Below are positions 37,541 through 46,588 of a stretch of 64,000 nt of DNA, piece after piece (position 1 is the stretch's first letter; every line of letters starts with the position of its first letter). The stretch is from Pasteurella dagmatis (GTDB lineage: Bacteria; Pseudomonadota; Gammaproteobacteria; Enterobacterales; Pasteurellaceae). Location: positions 1,719,501 to 1,783,500 of the forward strand of contig NZ_LT906448.1 of NCBI RefSeq assembly GCF_900186835.1, given 5' to 3'. The position numbers were made by a program, and so were the translations under genes. Under the pieces are notes generated by a model. It did no database searches. It had not been told where the DNA came from and saw nothing but the letters and a program-made list of their open reading frames with translations.

Positions 37541-38401
37541 GTGAGAAAACATAAACTAGGTATTTATGAAAAAGCCTTGCCGAAGAATATCAGCTGGCAA
37601 GACAGACTCTCTATCGCCAAAGCCTGTGGCTTTGATTTTGTCGAGATTTCTATTGATGAAACCGATGAACGCTTGGCACGCTTAGATTGGAGCAAAAAAG
37701 AACGTATCAATCTGGTCAAAGCCATGATAAATACCGGCGTGACCATTCCATCTATGTGTTTATCTGGCCATCGCCGCTTCCCATTTGGTAGCCGTGATGA
37801 AGCCACTCGTCAAAAAGCCTATGAGATTATGCAAAAAGCGATTCAGCTCGCCGTAGATTTAGGTATCCGTACCATCCAATTAGCAGGCTACGATGTCTAT
37901 TACGAAGAGCAAGATGAAGGCACTATTCAACGTTTCCAACAAGGTTTAGAATGGGCTGTTGAGCTCGCAGCAAGTCATCAAGTCACCATCGCAGTAGAAA
38001 TTATGGATACCCAGTTTATGAGCTCCATTAGCCGTTGGAAAAAATGGGATGATATTATTAAATCCCCTTGGTTTACTGTCTATCCTGATTTAGGCAATCT
38101 TTCAGCGTGGAATGATAATGTCGTAGAAGAATTAAAACTGGGCATAGATAAAATCTCCGCTATTCATTTGAAAGACACTTATAAAGTCACTGAAACTTGT
38201 AAAGGGCAATTCCGTGATGTTCCCTTTGGTGAGGGATGTGTGGATTTCGTGCAATGTTTTAAAACATTGGCAGAACTAAATTACCGCGGTGCCTTCTTAA
38301 TTGAAATGTGGACTGAAAAAGCCGAAGAGCCAATTGCAGAAATTATCAAGGCACGCCGTTGGATTGAACAAAAAATGCAAGAAGGGGGATTTGTATGTTA
38401 A
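37541..38401 (+). CDS. sgbU: L-xylulose/L-ribulose-5-phosphate 3-epimerase (SgbU/UlaE)
   Basis: 286-residue TIM-barrel isomerase, GTG start. [77 protein letters not shown] and VAVEIMD-like [11 protein letters not shown] with [10 protein letters not shown] correspond closely to E. coli SgbU, including the metal-ligand Glu, Asp and His positions. It converts L-xylulose 5-P to L-ribulose 5-P. It overlaps the next gene by 7 bp. Confidence 0.94.
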   Translation: MRKHKLGIYEKALPKNISWQDRLSIAKACGFDFVEISIDETDERLARLDWSKKERINLVKAMINTGVTIPSMCLSGHRRFPFGSRDEATRQKAYEIMQKAIQLAVDLGIRTIQLAGYDVYYEEQDEGTIQRFQQGLEWAVELAASHQVTIAVEIMDTQFMSSISRWKKWDDIIKSPWFTVYPDLGNLSAWNDNVVEELKLGIDKISAIHLKDTYKVTETCKGQFRDVPFGEGCVDFVQCFKTLAELNYRGAFLIEMWTEKAEEPIAEIIKARRWIEQKMQEGGFVC

Positions 38402-39086
38402 AAGAATTACGTGAGAAAGTTTTAAAGGCCAACCTAGAATTACCAAAACACCATTTAGTCACCTTTACTTGGGGGAATGTTAGTGCGATTGACCGTGAAA
38501 GCGGACTTGTGGCAATCAAGCCGTCGGGGGTGGAATATGATGTAATGACCGCTGAAGATATCGTGATTGTAGATTTACACGGCAATCGTGTATGGGGAAC
38601 GAAAAAACCTTCTTCGGATACCGCAACACACTTAGAGCTATATCGTCAATTCCCTACTATTGGCGGGATTGTGCATACTCACTCTCGCCACGCCACCACT
38701 GGGCACAAGCGGGGGAAGATTTAATCGCTGCGGGCACTACCCACGCAGATTATTTCTACGGTTCTATTCCTTGCACGCGTAAAATGACACCTGCTGAAAT
38801 TCAAGGGGAATACGAGCTTGAAACGGGCAAAGTAATTGTAGAAACCTTCCGTGAACGGGGCATCGACCCGAAAGATGTGCCTGCTGTCCTTGTTCACTCT
38901 CATGGTCCTTTTGCTTGGGGTACTGATGCTGACAATGCGGTACATAACGCTGTCGTATTGGAAGAAATTGGTTATATGAATTTATTCACTCGCCAACTTC
39001 GCCCAAATCTACAATCTATGCAACAAGAACTATTAGATAAACATTACTTACGTAAACACGGTAAGAATGCGTATTATGGGCAGTAA
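38395..39086 (+). pseudogene. sgbE: L-ribulose-5-phosphate 4-epimerase (SgbE/UlaF), interrupted by a one-base frameshift
   Basis: Class II aldolase-type epimerase making D-xylulose 5-P. The first frame (38395-38724) carries the N-terminal half to HTHSRHATT; the rest continues in another frame to 39086. Family sequence reads [14 protein letters not shown], so one base is missing at about 38695-38700 (the ACCACTGGGC stretch). Repairing it would give about 230 residues, the normal length. All metal-binding His and the downstream blocks ([24 protein letters not shown]) are intact, so the lesion is recent or a sequencing error. No homopolymer explains it. The truncated product would be 109 residues and inactive. 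Confidence 0.9.
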
Positions 39087-39092
39087 ATAAAA

Positions 39093-39126
39093 AATAAGTG
39101 CTAATGCATGAACGTTAGCACTTATT
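39093..39126. terminator. Bidirectional terminator overlapping the ybhA stop codon
   Basis: AATAAGTGCTAA / TTAGCACTTATT, a perfect 12-bp stem. Its right arm includes the ybhA stop codon, so the two convergent genes share it. Confidence 0.85.
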
Positions 39127-39952
39127 CATAGGTTGATTTAATCAGAATAGAAGCCAAAACGGAAGCAATACCTTCTTCATCATTGCTAAGAGTGACTAAT
39201 TTTGCACATTCTTTTACTTCTGTTTCAGCGTTACCCATTGCGATCCCCAAACCAACAGCACTGAGCATTGAAATATCATTGTGATTATCGCCAAAAGCAA
39301 CTACTGCTTGTGGGTCAATTCGCCAAGAATTTAGTAACTCTAATAATCGAGTACCTTTAGTATTGCCACGGTTTGCAATGTCTGCACGGTCAAACCAAGA
39401 CCATTCACAGCTAAATTCTGAGCTTGGTAAGGCATTCACTGTTGCTTGCATTAAATCACGATCAGGATGGCTAATCACAAACTTCCAGATGATTTCTCCA
39501 TCCTTTAACAGTCCATTAAAATCGGATACTTCACGGATTTTAGGTCGAATTGCTTCAGGGCAACTTTCAACCCATTTAGAAAATTTGCGCATATGCTCAT
39601 TTAATGAAGAGTAATTCATCTCATTGCGCGAATACATTAACAAATGCATTCCGTATTTTTCAGCTAATTGAATAATGGTGCGAGCTTGTTCAAAAGATAA
39701 CGGATTTGCCGACAATACACTATCTGTTTGAGGTTGATAAACATAAGTACCATTGCAGCAGATCATCGGAGTGGTTAAATTTAATTCATGATAATAAGGA
39801 TAGGCTGCGGTATGGTGTCGACCAGTGACTAAAACCACCTTGAAGCCTTTATTAATACAGCGTTGAATTGCAGCTTTACTAGAGGTAAGAATCTGTCCTT
39901 TACTGTTTAACAAAGTGCCGTCAAGATCAAAAGCAATAACTTGATAATCCAT
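39122..39952 (-). CDS. ybhA: Cof-type HAD phosphatase, YbhA-like (pyridoxal-phosphate phosphatase)
   Basis: 276 residues, HAD class IIB. Motif I is FDLDGTLLNS (nucleophile Asp about residue 9), motif II is VTGRHH, and motif IV is VAFGDNHNDISML. ICCNGTYVY, LMYSRNEM and CEWSWFDRADIANRGNTKG match E. coli YbhA closely, which dephosphorylates pyridoxal 5-phosphate and some sugar phosphates. It lies convergent with the sgbE remnant, between the sugar cluster and tktA, with its own promoter region at about 39960-40020. Confidence 0.85.
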   Translation of the reverse strand: MDYQVIAFDLDGTLLNSKGQILTSSKAAIQRCINKGFKVVLVTGRHHTAAYPYYHELNLTTPMICCNGTYVYQPQTDSVLSANPLSFEQARTIIQLAEKYGMHLLMYSRNEMNYSSLNEHMRKFSKWVESCPEAIRPKIREVSDFNGLLKDGEIIWKFVISHPDRDLMQATVNALPSSEFSCEWSWFDRADIANRGNTKGTRLLELLNSWRIDPQAVVAFGDNHNDISMLSAVGLGIAMGNAETEVKECAKLVTLSNDEEGIASVLASILIKSTYE

Positions 39953-40123
39953 CTTTTTTCCTGTGTGAAATACAATTTATGGGTTACAGTATAGAGTGTT
40001 TAATAAGAAAAAGAAATGAATCTTAGATACCAAGAAAGCATATAAATTCATTATCCTTTACCACTAAAATAGAGTAAAATATTGTTCAAATTTAAGTCTT
40101 AATTCAATGAGGAGTAAATCATT

Positions 40124-42130
40124 ATGGCAACTCGTAAAGAACTTGCAAATGCTATCCGTTTTTTAAGTATGGATGCCGTACAAAAAGCAAAATCAGGTCA
40201 CCCTGGTGCACCAATGGGAATGGCAGATATTGCGGAAGTATTATGGCGTGACTTCTTAAAACACAATCCAACTAATCCAAAATGGTTCGATCGCGACCGC
40301 TTCATACTGTCGAATGGCCATGGCTCAATGTTAATTTATAGCTTACTGCATTTAACTGGCTATGATTTGTCTATTGATGATTTAAAACAATTCCGTCAGT
40401 TGCATTCTAAAACACCAGGCCACCCTGAATATGGTTATGCACCTGGTGTCGAAACCACAACCGGACCTTTAGGACAAGGGATTACTAATGCCGTGGGTTT
40501 TGCGATCGCAGAGAAAACTTTTGCACATCAATTTAACCGTCCAGGTCACGACATTGTTGACCACTATACTTACGTATTCTTAGGCGACGGTTGCTTAATG
40601 GAGGGGATCTCACACGAAGCTTGTTCATTAGCTGGGACGTTAGGTTTAGGTAAATTAATCGCATTTTACGATGACAATAACATCTCTATTGATGGTCATG
40701 TTGATGGATGGTTTACTGATGATACCCAAAAACGCTTCGAATCTTATGGCTGGCATGTCATTCCTGCAATTGATGGTCACAACTCTGAACAAATCATTGA
40801 TGCAGTGAAAAAAGCACAAGCAGAAAAAGAAAAACCGACTTTAATTATTTGTAAAACTATCATTGGTTTCGGCTCACCAAACAAATCAAATTCACACGAT
40901 TCTCACGGTGCACCATTAGGTGATGATGAAATCGCATTAACTCGTCAAGCATTAAATTGGGAGCACGCACCGTTTGAAATTCCAGCAGATATCTATGCTG
41001 AATGGGATGCAAAAGCAAAAGGCGATAAAGCAGAAAAAGCGTGGAGTGAGAAATTTGCTGCTTATGCAAAAGCATATCCTGAATTAGCAGCAGAGTTCAC
41101 TCGTCGAGTAAACGCTGAATTGCCAGCAAATTGGGCTGCAGAATCGCAAGCATTCATCGAAAAATTACAAGCTAACCCAGCAAGCATTGCAAGCCGTAAA
41201 GCATCACAAAATGCAATCGAAGCTTACGCAAAATTATTACCTGAATTCTTAGGTGGTTCAGCTGACTTAGCAAGCTCAAACTTAACATTATGGTCGGGTT
41301 CAAAACCAATTCGTGCCGTTGAAAACGCTGATGGTAACTATATCAATTACGGTGTACGTGAATTCGGTATGTCTGCAATTATGAATGGTATTGCATTACA
41401 CGGTGGTTTCATTCCTTACGGTGCAACGTTCTTAATGTTTATGGAATATGCACACAATGCAGTACGTATGGCTGCATTAATGAAACAGCGTTCATTATTC
41501 GTTTACACCCACGACTCTATTGGTCTTGGTGAGGACGGTCCAACACACCAACCTGTTGAGCAAACTGCAGCATTACGTTTAATTCCAAATCTTGAAACTT
41601 GGCGTCCTTGCGATCAAGTAGAATCAGCTGTCGCTTGGAAAGCTGCAGTAGAGCGTAAAGATGGCCCAAGTGCATTGATCTTTACTCGTCAGAACTTAGC
41701 ACAAATGGACCGCACTTCTGAACAATTAGCAAATGTAGCACGTGGTGGGTATGTATTACGTCAATGCTGTGAAAAAGGTGACTGTCCGGATTTAATCTTA
41801 ATCGCAACGGGTTCTGAAGTAGAATTAGCAATGAAAGCAGCAGATGTGTTAGATGCAGAAGGCGTGAAAGTCCGCGTAGTTTCTATGCCAAGCACCAATG
41901 TGTTCGACAAACAAGATGCAGCATATCGTGAAAGTGTCTTACCTAGCAATGTGACTAAACGTGTTGCTATCGAAGCAGGTATCGCTGATTTCTGGTACAA
42001 ATACGTTGGCTTTAATGGTCGTGTAGTGGGTATGAATAGCTTTGGTGAATCAGCACCTGCTGATCAATTATTCAAACTATTCGGCTTCACCGTAGAAAAT
42101 GTCGTAGCGAAAGCAAAAGAAATTCTTTAA
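40124..42130 (+). CDS. tktA: Transketolase
   Basis: TPP-dependent transfer of two-carbon units in the pentose phosphate pathway. 668 residues. The TPP motif [18 protein letters not shown] ... NNIS is near residues 155-190. Catalytic His blocks are [18 protein letters not shown] and [18 protein letters not shown]. The pyrimidine-domain Glu motif is [12 protein letters not shown], and [19 protein letters not shown] follows. The AATGAGGAG site is good. It sits beside the cluster that yields D-xylulose 5-P, its substrate, as in related genomes. Confidence 0.98.
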   Translation: MATRKELANAIRFLSMDAVQKAKSGHPGAPMGMADIAEVLWRDFLKHNPTNPKWFDRDRFILSNGHGSMLIYSLLHLTGYDLSIDDLKQFRQLHSKTPGHPEYGYAPGVETTTGPLGQGITNAVGFAIAEKTFAHQFNRPGHDIVDHYTYVFLGDGCLMEGISHEACSLAGTLGLGKLIAFYDDNNISIDGHVDGWFTDDTQKRFESYGWHVIPAIDGHNSEQIIDAVKKAQAEKEKPTLIICKTIIGFGSPNKSNSHDSHGAPLGDDEIALTRQALNWEHAPFEIPADIYAEWDAKAKGDKAEKAWSEKFAAYAKAYPELAAEFTRRVNAELPANWAAESQAFIEKLQANPASIASRKASQNAIEAYAKLLPEFLGGSADLASSNLTLWSGSKPIRAVENADGNYINYGVREFGMSAIMNGIALHGGFIPYGATFLMFMEYAHNAVRMAALMKQRSLFVYTHDSIGLGEDGPTHQPVEQTAALRLIPNLETWRPCDQVESAVAWKAAVERKDGPSALIFTRQNLAQMDRTSEQLANVARGGYVLRQCCEKGDCPDLILIATGSEVELAMKAADVLDAEGVKVRVVSMPSTNVFDKQDAAYRESVLPSNVTKRVAIEAGIADFWYKYVGFNGRVVGMNSFGESAPADQLFKLFGFTVENVVAKAKEIL

Positions 42131-42151
42131 TCTAAGCGTTAGATAAAAATG

Positions 42152-42188
42152 AATCAGCACATTAATTTTATTAATGTGCTGATTTTTT
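42152..42188 (+). terminator. tktA terminator
   Basis: AATCAGCACATTAA / TTAATGTGCTGATT hairpin followed by a T-run. An uptake signal (ACCGCACTTTT) lies just beyond at 42221. Confidence 0.9.
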
Positions 42189-42229
42189 ATGCGTATTTTA
42201 CTAAAAATTGCGTAAAAATGACCGCACTT

Positions 42230-43528
42230 TTAGCCTTTTGGTTTTGCCACCATAATTTCGATCACTTGACGATCCGTATATTGCATACTGCGTGAAGCTA
42301 AATCACATAAATTCTTAATAGAACGATCAATATTATGTTCCACTATCCCTTCATTACCTGTTACATAAGAATCATCCATTGCCATTAGAATCGACTTATA
42401 GCTTGAATTCACACTGGTGGAAACTTTCATTGCACAGCTATTCGCTGCACCATCACAAATTAAACCACTGATATCGCCAATCATACTACTTAAAGCCATA
42501 CTAATAGTGCTAAATTTACCCGTGAGCAACCATGCGACACCCGCACAACTCCCCATCGCAGCAGTACTTACCGCACAAAGCGCGGACAGTTTTGGTAATT
42601 TACTGTGAATATAAATCGCCATTAAGTGTGATAAGAATAAAGCACGCACTAATTGTTCGTGGCTTGCATTAATATGACGAGCCACCACCACAGTCGGCAT
42701 TGTTGCAGTAATACCTTGATTACCCGAGCCAGAATTACTCATTGCAGGTAAATTTGCCCCCCCCATACGTGCATCTGAAGCAGCCGTTGTCGCAATTGTG
42801 ATACGACTTAGCAAGTCATCACTAATTAAGCCACGACTAATTTGCTTCTGTAATGTACGCCCAATATGTAAGCCGTAGTCATTACGTAAACCTTCTTCAG
42901 ATAGTGCAGTGTTCAGTTCAGCAGCTTGTGAAATAAATTCAATCTTTTCAAGATCCACTTCCATTGCAAAATTGAAAATATCTTCACTGTTAAGATAGTT
43001 GAAAAAATCTTGCGTATTTTCGACCGCACTTTGGCTATTTTTATGAAAAATCACTTCGCCATTTTTCTCTATATGCACAATATTAGTGTGATGTTCTTCA
43101 ATACACACACGCACCCAATCGCCTTCCGCATAAAGATTCGCTTCGGAGTATAACAACTGATCACATTGTGCAATGCCAACATTCACTGCATTATTGACTA
43201 ACATTTGTTTAGCCTGTGCCACTTGTTCGGCTGTAATCTTTCTCAATACTTCCAAACCACCTTCCGCATCACCGCCAAGCGCCCCAATCGCAGCAGCCAT
43301 TGGTAGGCCAACTGTCCCCGTACCCGGTACAGTCACCCCCATTCCATTTTTCATTAAATTTGCAGATACTTTCGCCTCAATCCGCTCTGGTGCTTTTCCT
43401 AAATAAGTGCGTGCGACTGCAGAAGCAAGAGCGAGGGAAATAGGTTCGGTACAACCAAGCGCTGGAACGACTTCTTGTTTTACATTATCTAAAATTCGTT
43501 GTTCAAGTTGTTGTAAAAGTGCTTTCAT
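42230..43528 (-). CDS. cyuA: L-cysteine desulfidase-like protein (CyuA/YhaM, UPF0597)
   Basis: 432 residues from the ATG at 43528, which has AAGGG six bases upstream. An ORF extension to 43594 adds 22 unlikely residues. The family converts L-cysteine to pyruvate, ammonia and sulfide using a 4Fe-4S cluster. Candidate cluster cysteines are in [32 protein letters not shown]. The Gly-rich [17 protein letters not shown] is typical. It is a single gene with its own upstream uptake signal. Function is by family; E. coli CyuA is the named relative. Confidence 0.88.
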   Translation of the reverse strand: MKALLQQLEQRILDNVKQEVVPALGCTEPISLALASAVARTYLGKAPERIEAKVSANLMKNGMGVTVPGTGTVGLPMAAAIGALGGDAEGGLEVLRKITAEQVAQAKQMLVNNAVNVGIAQCDQLLYSEANLYAEGDWVRVCIEEHHTNIVHIEKNGEVIFHKNSQSAVENTQDFFNYLNSEDIFNFAMEVDLEKIEFISQAAELNTALSEEGLRNDYGLHIGRTLQKQISRGLISDDLLSRITIATTAASDARMGGANLPAMSNSGSGNQGITATMPTVVVARHINASHEQLVRALFLSHLMAIYIHSKLPKLSALCAVSTAAMGSCAGVAWLLTGKFSTISMALSSMIGDISGLICDGAANSCAMKVSTSVNSSYKSILMAMDDSYVTGNEGIVEHNIDRSIKNLCDLASRSMQYTDRQVIEIMVAKPKG

Positions 43529-43640
43529 AAATAACCCTTTTGTAAAAATAACCCCAAAATACCGCTCTACTTTTTTGATGAATGAGATGGGCAATTAAGT
43601 GCGGTCAAAAAACGTCAATTTTCTATTTGAGTAGGAAAAG

Positions 43641-44360
43641 CTACCCTTCTAAATCCACACTCACCACTTCAGGTTCATTTTTTAGTAATAAATACAAATT
43701 TTGTAACATCATTTTATCGGTGATTAGACAACGAACGTTTAAGCGTACATCGTCAGTATTCGGTAGATCTTTCACGTTTAAACTATCGACACGGTAGTTA
43801 TTACTAATCAGAATATCCGTGATTTTGCCAATAGCATTAGGCGTATTGAGTTGAATTGTAATTTTCGTTTTACGGATATTATTTTTACGGCGAACTAGAC
43901 TCTGCACAATTGGGCTTAAACGCACAGCAACCAAAATCATCATTGTCGCAATAATCGCATCAAAGAAGAAGCCTGCACCGCTTGCAATACCAATCCCTGC
44001 GGCTGCCCAAATAATCGCTGCAGTAGTTAAACCTGAAATAGCATCATTACTTTTACGTAAAATCACGCCCGCACCTAAGAAACCAATCCCACTGATGACT
44101 TGTGCAGCCAAACGCATTGGATCAGTACGAATATTTTCAGACACTTGCGCATAATGCTCAGCTGCTTGAATGGAGACAATGGTCAATACACAAGTCGTCA
44201 CTGCAATAATCACGCAAGTTTTTACCCCAACGGGCTTACGTTTCAACTCACGCTCAAAACCAATAATACCACCTAGCAACATCGCCATAGCCATTTTTGC
44301 CAAGATATAAAAATGAGTAGATACAAGAAAAAGATTAAAAAATTCAACAGCAGATTTCAT
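43641..44360 (-). CDS. MgtC/SapB-family inner-membrane protein
   Basis: 239 residues. An N-terminal MgtC domain with about five helices (AMAMLLGGIIGFERELKRKPVGVKT, RLAAQVISGIGFLGAGVILR, GLTTAAIIWAAAGIGIASG) is followed by a C-terminal ACT-like domain (KITIQLNTPNAIGKITDILISNNYRVDSLNV). MgtC proteins inhibit the F-type ATP synthase in some pathogens, while other members have unknown roles. There is no mgtB or Mg-responsive leader here, so the role in virulence or magnesium response is open. Confidence 0.9.
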   Translation of the reverse strand: MKSAVEFFNLFLVSTHFYILAKMAMAMLLGGIIGFERELKRKPVGVKTCVIIAVTTCVLTIVSIQAAEHYAQVSENIRTDPMRLAAQVISGIGFLGAGVILRKSNDAISGLTTAAIIWAAAGIGIASGAGFFFDAIIATMMILVAVRLSPIVQSLVRRKNNIRKTKITIQLNTPNAIGKITDILISNNYRVDSLNVKDLPNTDDVRLNVRCLITDKMMLQNLYLLLKNEPEVVSVDLEG

Positions 44361-44471
44361 ACAATATCACATTAAAAAATAACCAAGATTGGGCATTTTA
44401 ACAAGGGAATATACGAACCTCCATAGCTTGATAAAAATATATTCTATTTCAAGCTTTAAATGAGAAAGCAC

Positions 44472-45032
44472 TTAGCGTTCATAAGCAGGCTCTAGCATAA
44501 TGGCATTCACAAAACAGCTAATTTTACATTCACCACAGCCGTTACAATATTGACTAATTGAAAGATTATTTTGTTGGATAGAAATTGCATTTTGAGGGCA
44601 TTTTTGCTGACATTCGGTACAAGACTGTCCTTTTTTAGATAAACAGTTTGAGCCAAAAACAGGACGTAGTTCTGTGTCTGCTGGAAATGCAATATGTAAA
44701 GCGTGAGTTGGGCAAACTTGTGCGCATTTGGCACAAAAATCACAAGCAGAAAAATCAATTTCTAATACTGGCTTGCCATTGTCTAATCGGATTAGACCAT
44801 AAGGGCAAGCGTTGCTACAATCACCACAGCCATTACAAATATCCATAAACAGACTTTCTTTAGCAGCAAAGGGCGGTCGGTTTTTTAGGCGTTTTTCTTG
44901 TTTAATCGCACGTTCTGTACCACCTAATAATCCACGCAATAATCCACGACGAGACACCTTATGATAGTTTAAATAAGCTTCATAATAGCGCTCATCTCGT
45001 TGATTTTGTGAATTATCTCTTTTGAGGTTCAT
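44472..45032 (-). CDS. NapF-like polyferredoxin downstream of dmsC
   Basis: About 186 residues. Four cysteine clusters are visible: CNGCGDCSNACPYG, CDFCAKCAQVCPTH, CLSKKGQSCTECQQKCPQN (irregular spacing) and CNGCGECKISC. The N-terminal SRRGLLRGLLGG resembles NapF. The ATG at 45032 (MNLKRDNS) is chosen over 45098, whose extension is atypical; the AAGGA is some 13 bases away, so the start is not certain. It may help mature or feed the Dms or Nap-type molybdoenzyme. It follows dmsC by 78 bp. Confidence 0.82.
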   Translation of the reverse strand: MNLKRDNSQNQRDERYYEAYLNYHKVSRRGLLRGLLGGTERAIKQEKRLKNRPPFAAKESLFMDICNGCGDCSNACPYGLIRLDNGKPVLEIDFSACDFCAKCAQVCPTHALHIAFPADTELRPVFGSNCLSKKGQSCTECQQKCPQNAISIQQNNLSISQYCNGCGECKISCFVNAIMLEPAYER

Positions 45033-45110
45033 TATAACTAGCAATTCCTTACAGCATTTAGCGATAAAAAGGGGCAAACCGGAGTTTACCCCTAACATTA
45101 GGGTGTATTT

Positions 45111-45959
45111 TTATGCTCCAATTGCCATGCCTGCAGTCATATGTAAGCCATAAAATAGGGTACGGCCAATCATCTCTCCCACCAAAATACATAACACAGC
45201 AAAAATCTTTGTCACGATTGAGCTTGGTTTATGTACCGCATAGAATAGGCATACAACCGCTAAACCAATTAAAGTAAAACGTAGTGCAGTTAACGTTGCA
45301 AAATCAGGTACAAGTGCGGTCGCTTTTTGCACAGAAGTCACTATATCGCCTAATGCAAAACCTTGACACATTGACACAACGGCCGCAACTAATGCAGCGA
45401 TTGATACCACCGTTGGCACCCAAGAAACTGAGTTGCCACCTGGGCGTTCCGTATGCAACAATGCATAACCAAGTGTAAAGCCCGATAAAATCACAGTGAG
45501 GTAGAACCCCCAAGTAGTGAAGTGAGAGTCCCACGTTGGTACAGTTGAAATATGGTAAACCATATTCATCATATACATAAACAATAAGCCAACTGCTGAA
45601 GCAAGCACTAATAATAAACTGCCAAAAACTTTGGGTAATTTATCGAACACAGACAATAGCCAATATAAGCCCACGATTGCGAAGAATAATGCTCCACTGG
45701 CAATTTCATTACTCAGCATTGATTCACCTACGCGATTTAATGAATTAAATGCACGGAATGGCGAACCTAAATGTGCCAGAGAAGCAATAAAGCCCACGCC
45801 TAACATCGCCAATAAAATAAACATCGCTTTGTGTACATAAGCCCGATAAAACTTATCTTGTGTAGTAAATAACACCATTGAGAACAGTAAAAATGCGCCT
45901 ACAACAGATTGCGCTAATACCGTAAAAATCACTAAAGGTAATTCGTGTAATCCGTTCAT
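45111..45959 (-). CDS. dmsC: Anaerobic DMSO reductase membrane anchor subunit C
   Basis: 282 residues with eight hydrophobic helices. It anchors DmsAB and oxidises menaquinol. The family start LPLVIFTVLAQSVVGAFLLFSMVLF and the LGSPFRAFNSLNRVGESMLSNEIASGALFF block are DmsC-typical. It begins one base after dmsB ends, so the genes are co-translated. An uptake signal lies inside the gene at about 45312. Confidence 0.94.
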   Translation of the reverse strand: MNGLHELPLVIFTVLAQSVVGAFLLFSMVLFTTQDKFYRAYVHKAMFILLAMLGVGFIASLAHLGSPFRAFNSLNRVGESMLSNEIASGALFFAIVGLYWLLSVFDKLPKVFGSLLLVLASAVGLLFMYMMNMVYHISTVPTWDSHFTTWGFYLTVILSGFTLGYALLHTERPGGNSVSWVPTVVSIAALVAAVVSMCQGFALGDIVTSVQKATALVPDFATLTALRFTLIGLAVVCLFYAVHKPSSIVTKIFAVLCILVGEMIGRTLFYGLHMTAGMAIGA

Positions 45960-45960
45960 C

Positions 45961-46578
45961 TTACACCTCTCTTGGGTTTGCTAAGAAACCGCTAGTATCG
46001 CCACTCGGGCGTGAGTGTTTATTGGTTTTTACCACTAAATTCGGTGCAGTTAAATCTGCTGGTGGTAATGGTGCAATGGAAGCTTGTTCTCCGTATTTTT
46101 CTCTTAATTCAACAATTGGTGCAAAATCTAATGCGCGCAATGGGCAAGCATCTACACAGATTGGTTTTTGTCCTTCTTTTACTCGAGAATAGCAACCATC
46201 ACATTTTGTCATATGACCTTTTACTACATCATATTGTGGTGCATCATAAGGACACGCCATATGGCAATAACGGCAACCGATACAAATATCTTCGTTCACA
46301 ATCACAAAGCCATCTGCATTTTTATGCATTGCCCCTGTTGGACAGACCGTTACACACGCTGGATTATCGCAGTGGTTACAAGAAATCGACATATAATAAC
46401 TAAAGACATTTTGATTCCAACAACCTTTTGTATCTTGCTGCCAATCCCCACCACAGTATTCATAAATACGGCGGTAATTCACATCAGTGCCGAGATCTTT
46501 ATAATCCTTACAGGCTAATTCGCAAGTTTTACAGCCTGTACAGCGTTCTGAATCAAAATAAAAACCATATTGTTCCAT
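45961..46578 (-). CDS. dmsB: Anaerobic DMSO reductase iron-sulfur subunit B
   Basis: 205 residues. Four ferredoxin-type clusters carry electrons from DmsC to DmsA: CTGCKTCELACKD, CNHCDNPACVTVCPTG, CIGCRYCHMACPYD and the CDGC...ICVDACPLRAL group. The start is well supported (MEQYGFYFDSERCTGC, with GGAGTGAG upstream). It sits 10 bp after dmsA. Confidence 0.96.
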   Translation of the reverse strand: MEQYGFYFDSERCTGCKTCELACKDYKDLGTDVNYRRIYEYCGGDWQQDTKGCWNQNVFSYYMSISCNHCDNPACVTVCPTGAMHKNADGFVIVNEDICIGCRYCHMACPYDAPQYDVVKGHMTKCDGCYSRVKEGQKPICVDACPLRALDFAPIVELREKYGEQASIAPLPPADLTAPNLVVKTNKHSRPSGDTSGFLANPREV

Positions 46579-46588
46579 AACTCACTCC

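Noticed and set aside
43529-43594. N-terminal extension of the cyuA-like protein
   Set aside because: The 22 extra residues do not resemble the family; AAGGG precedes ATG 43528 correctly.
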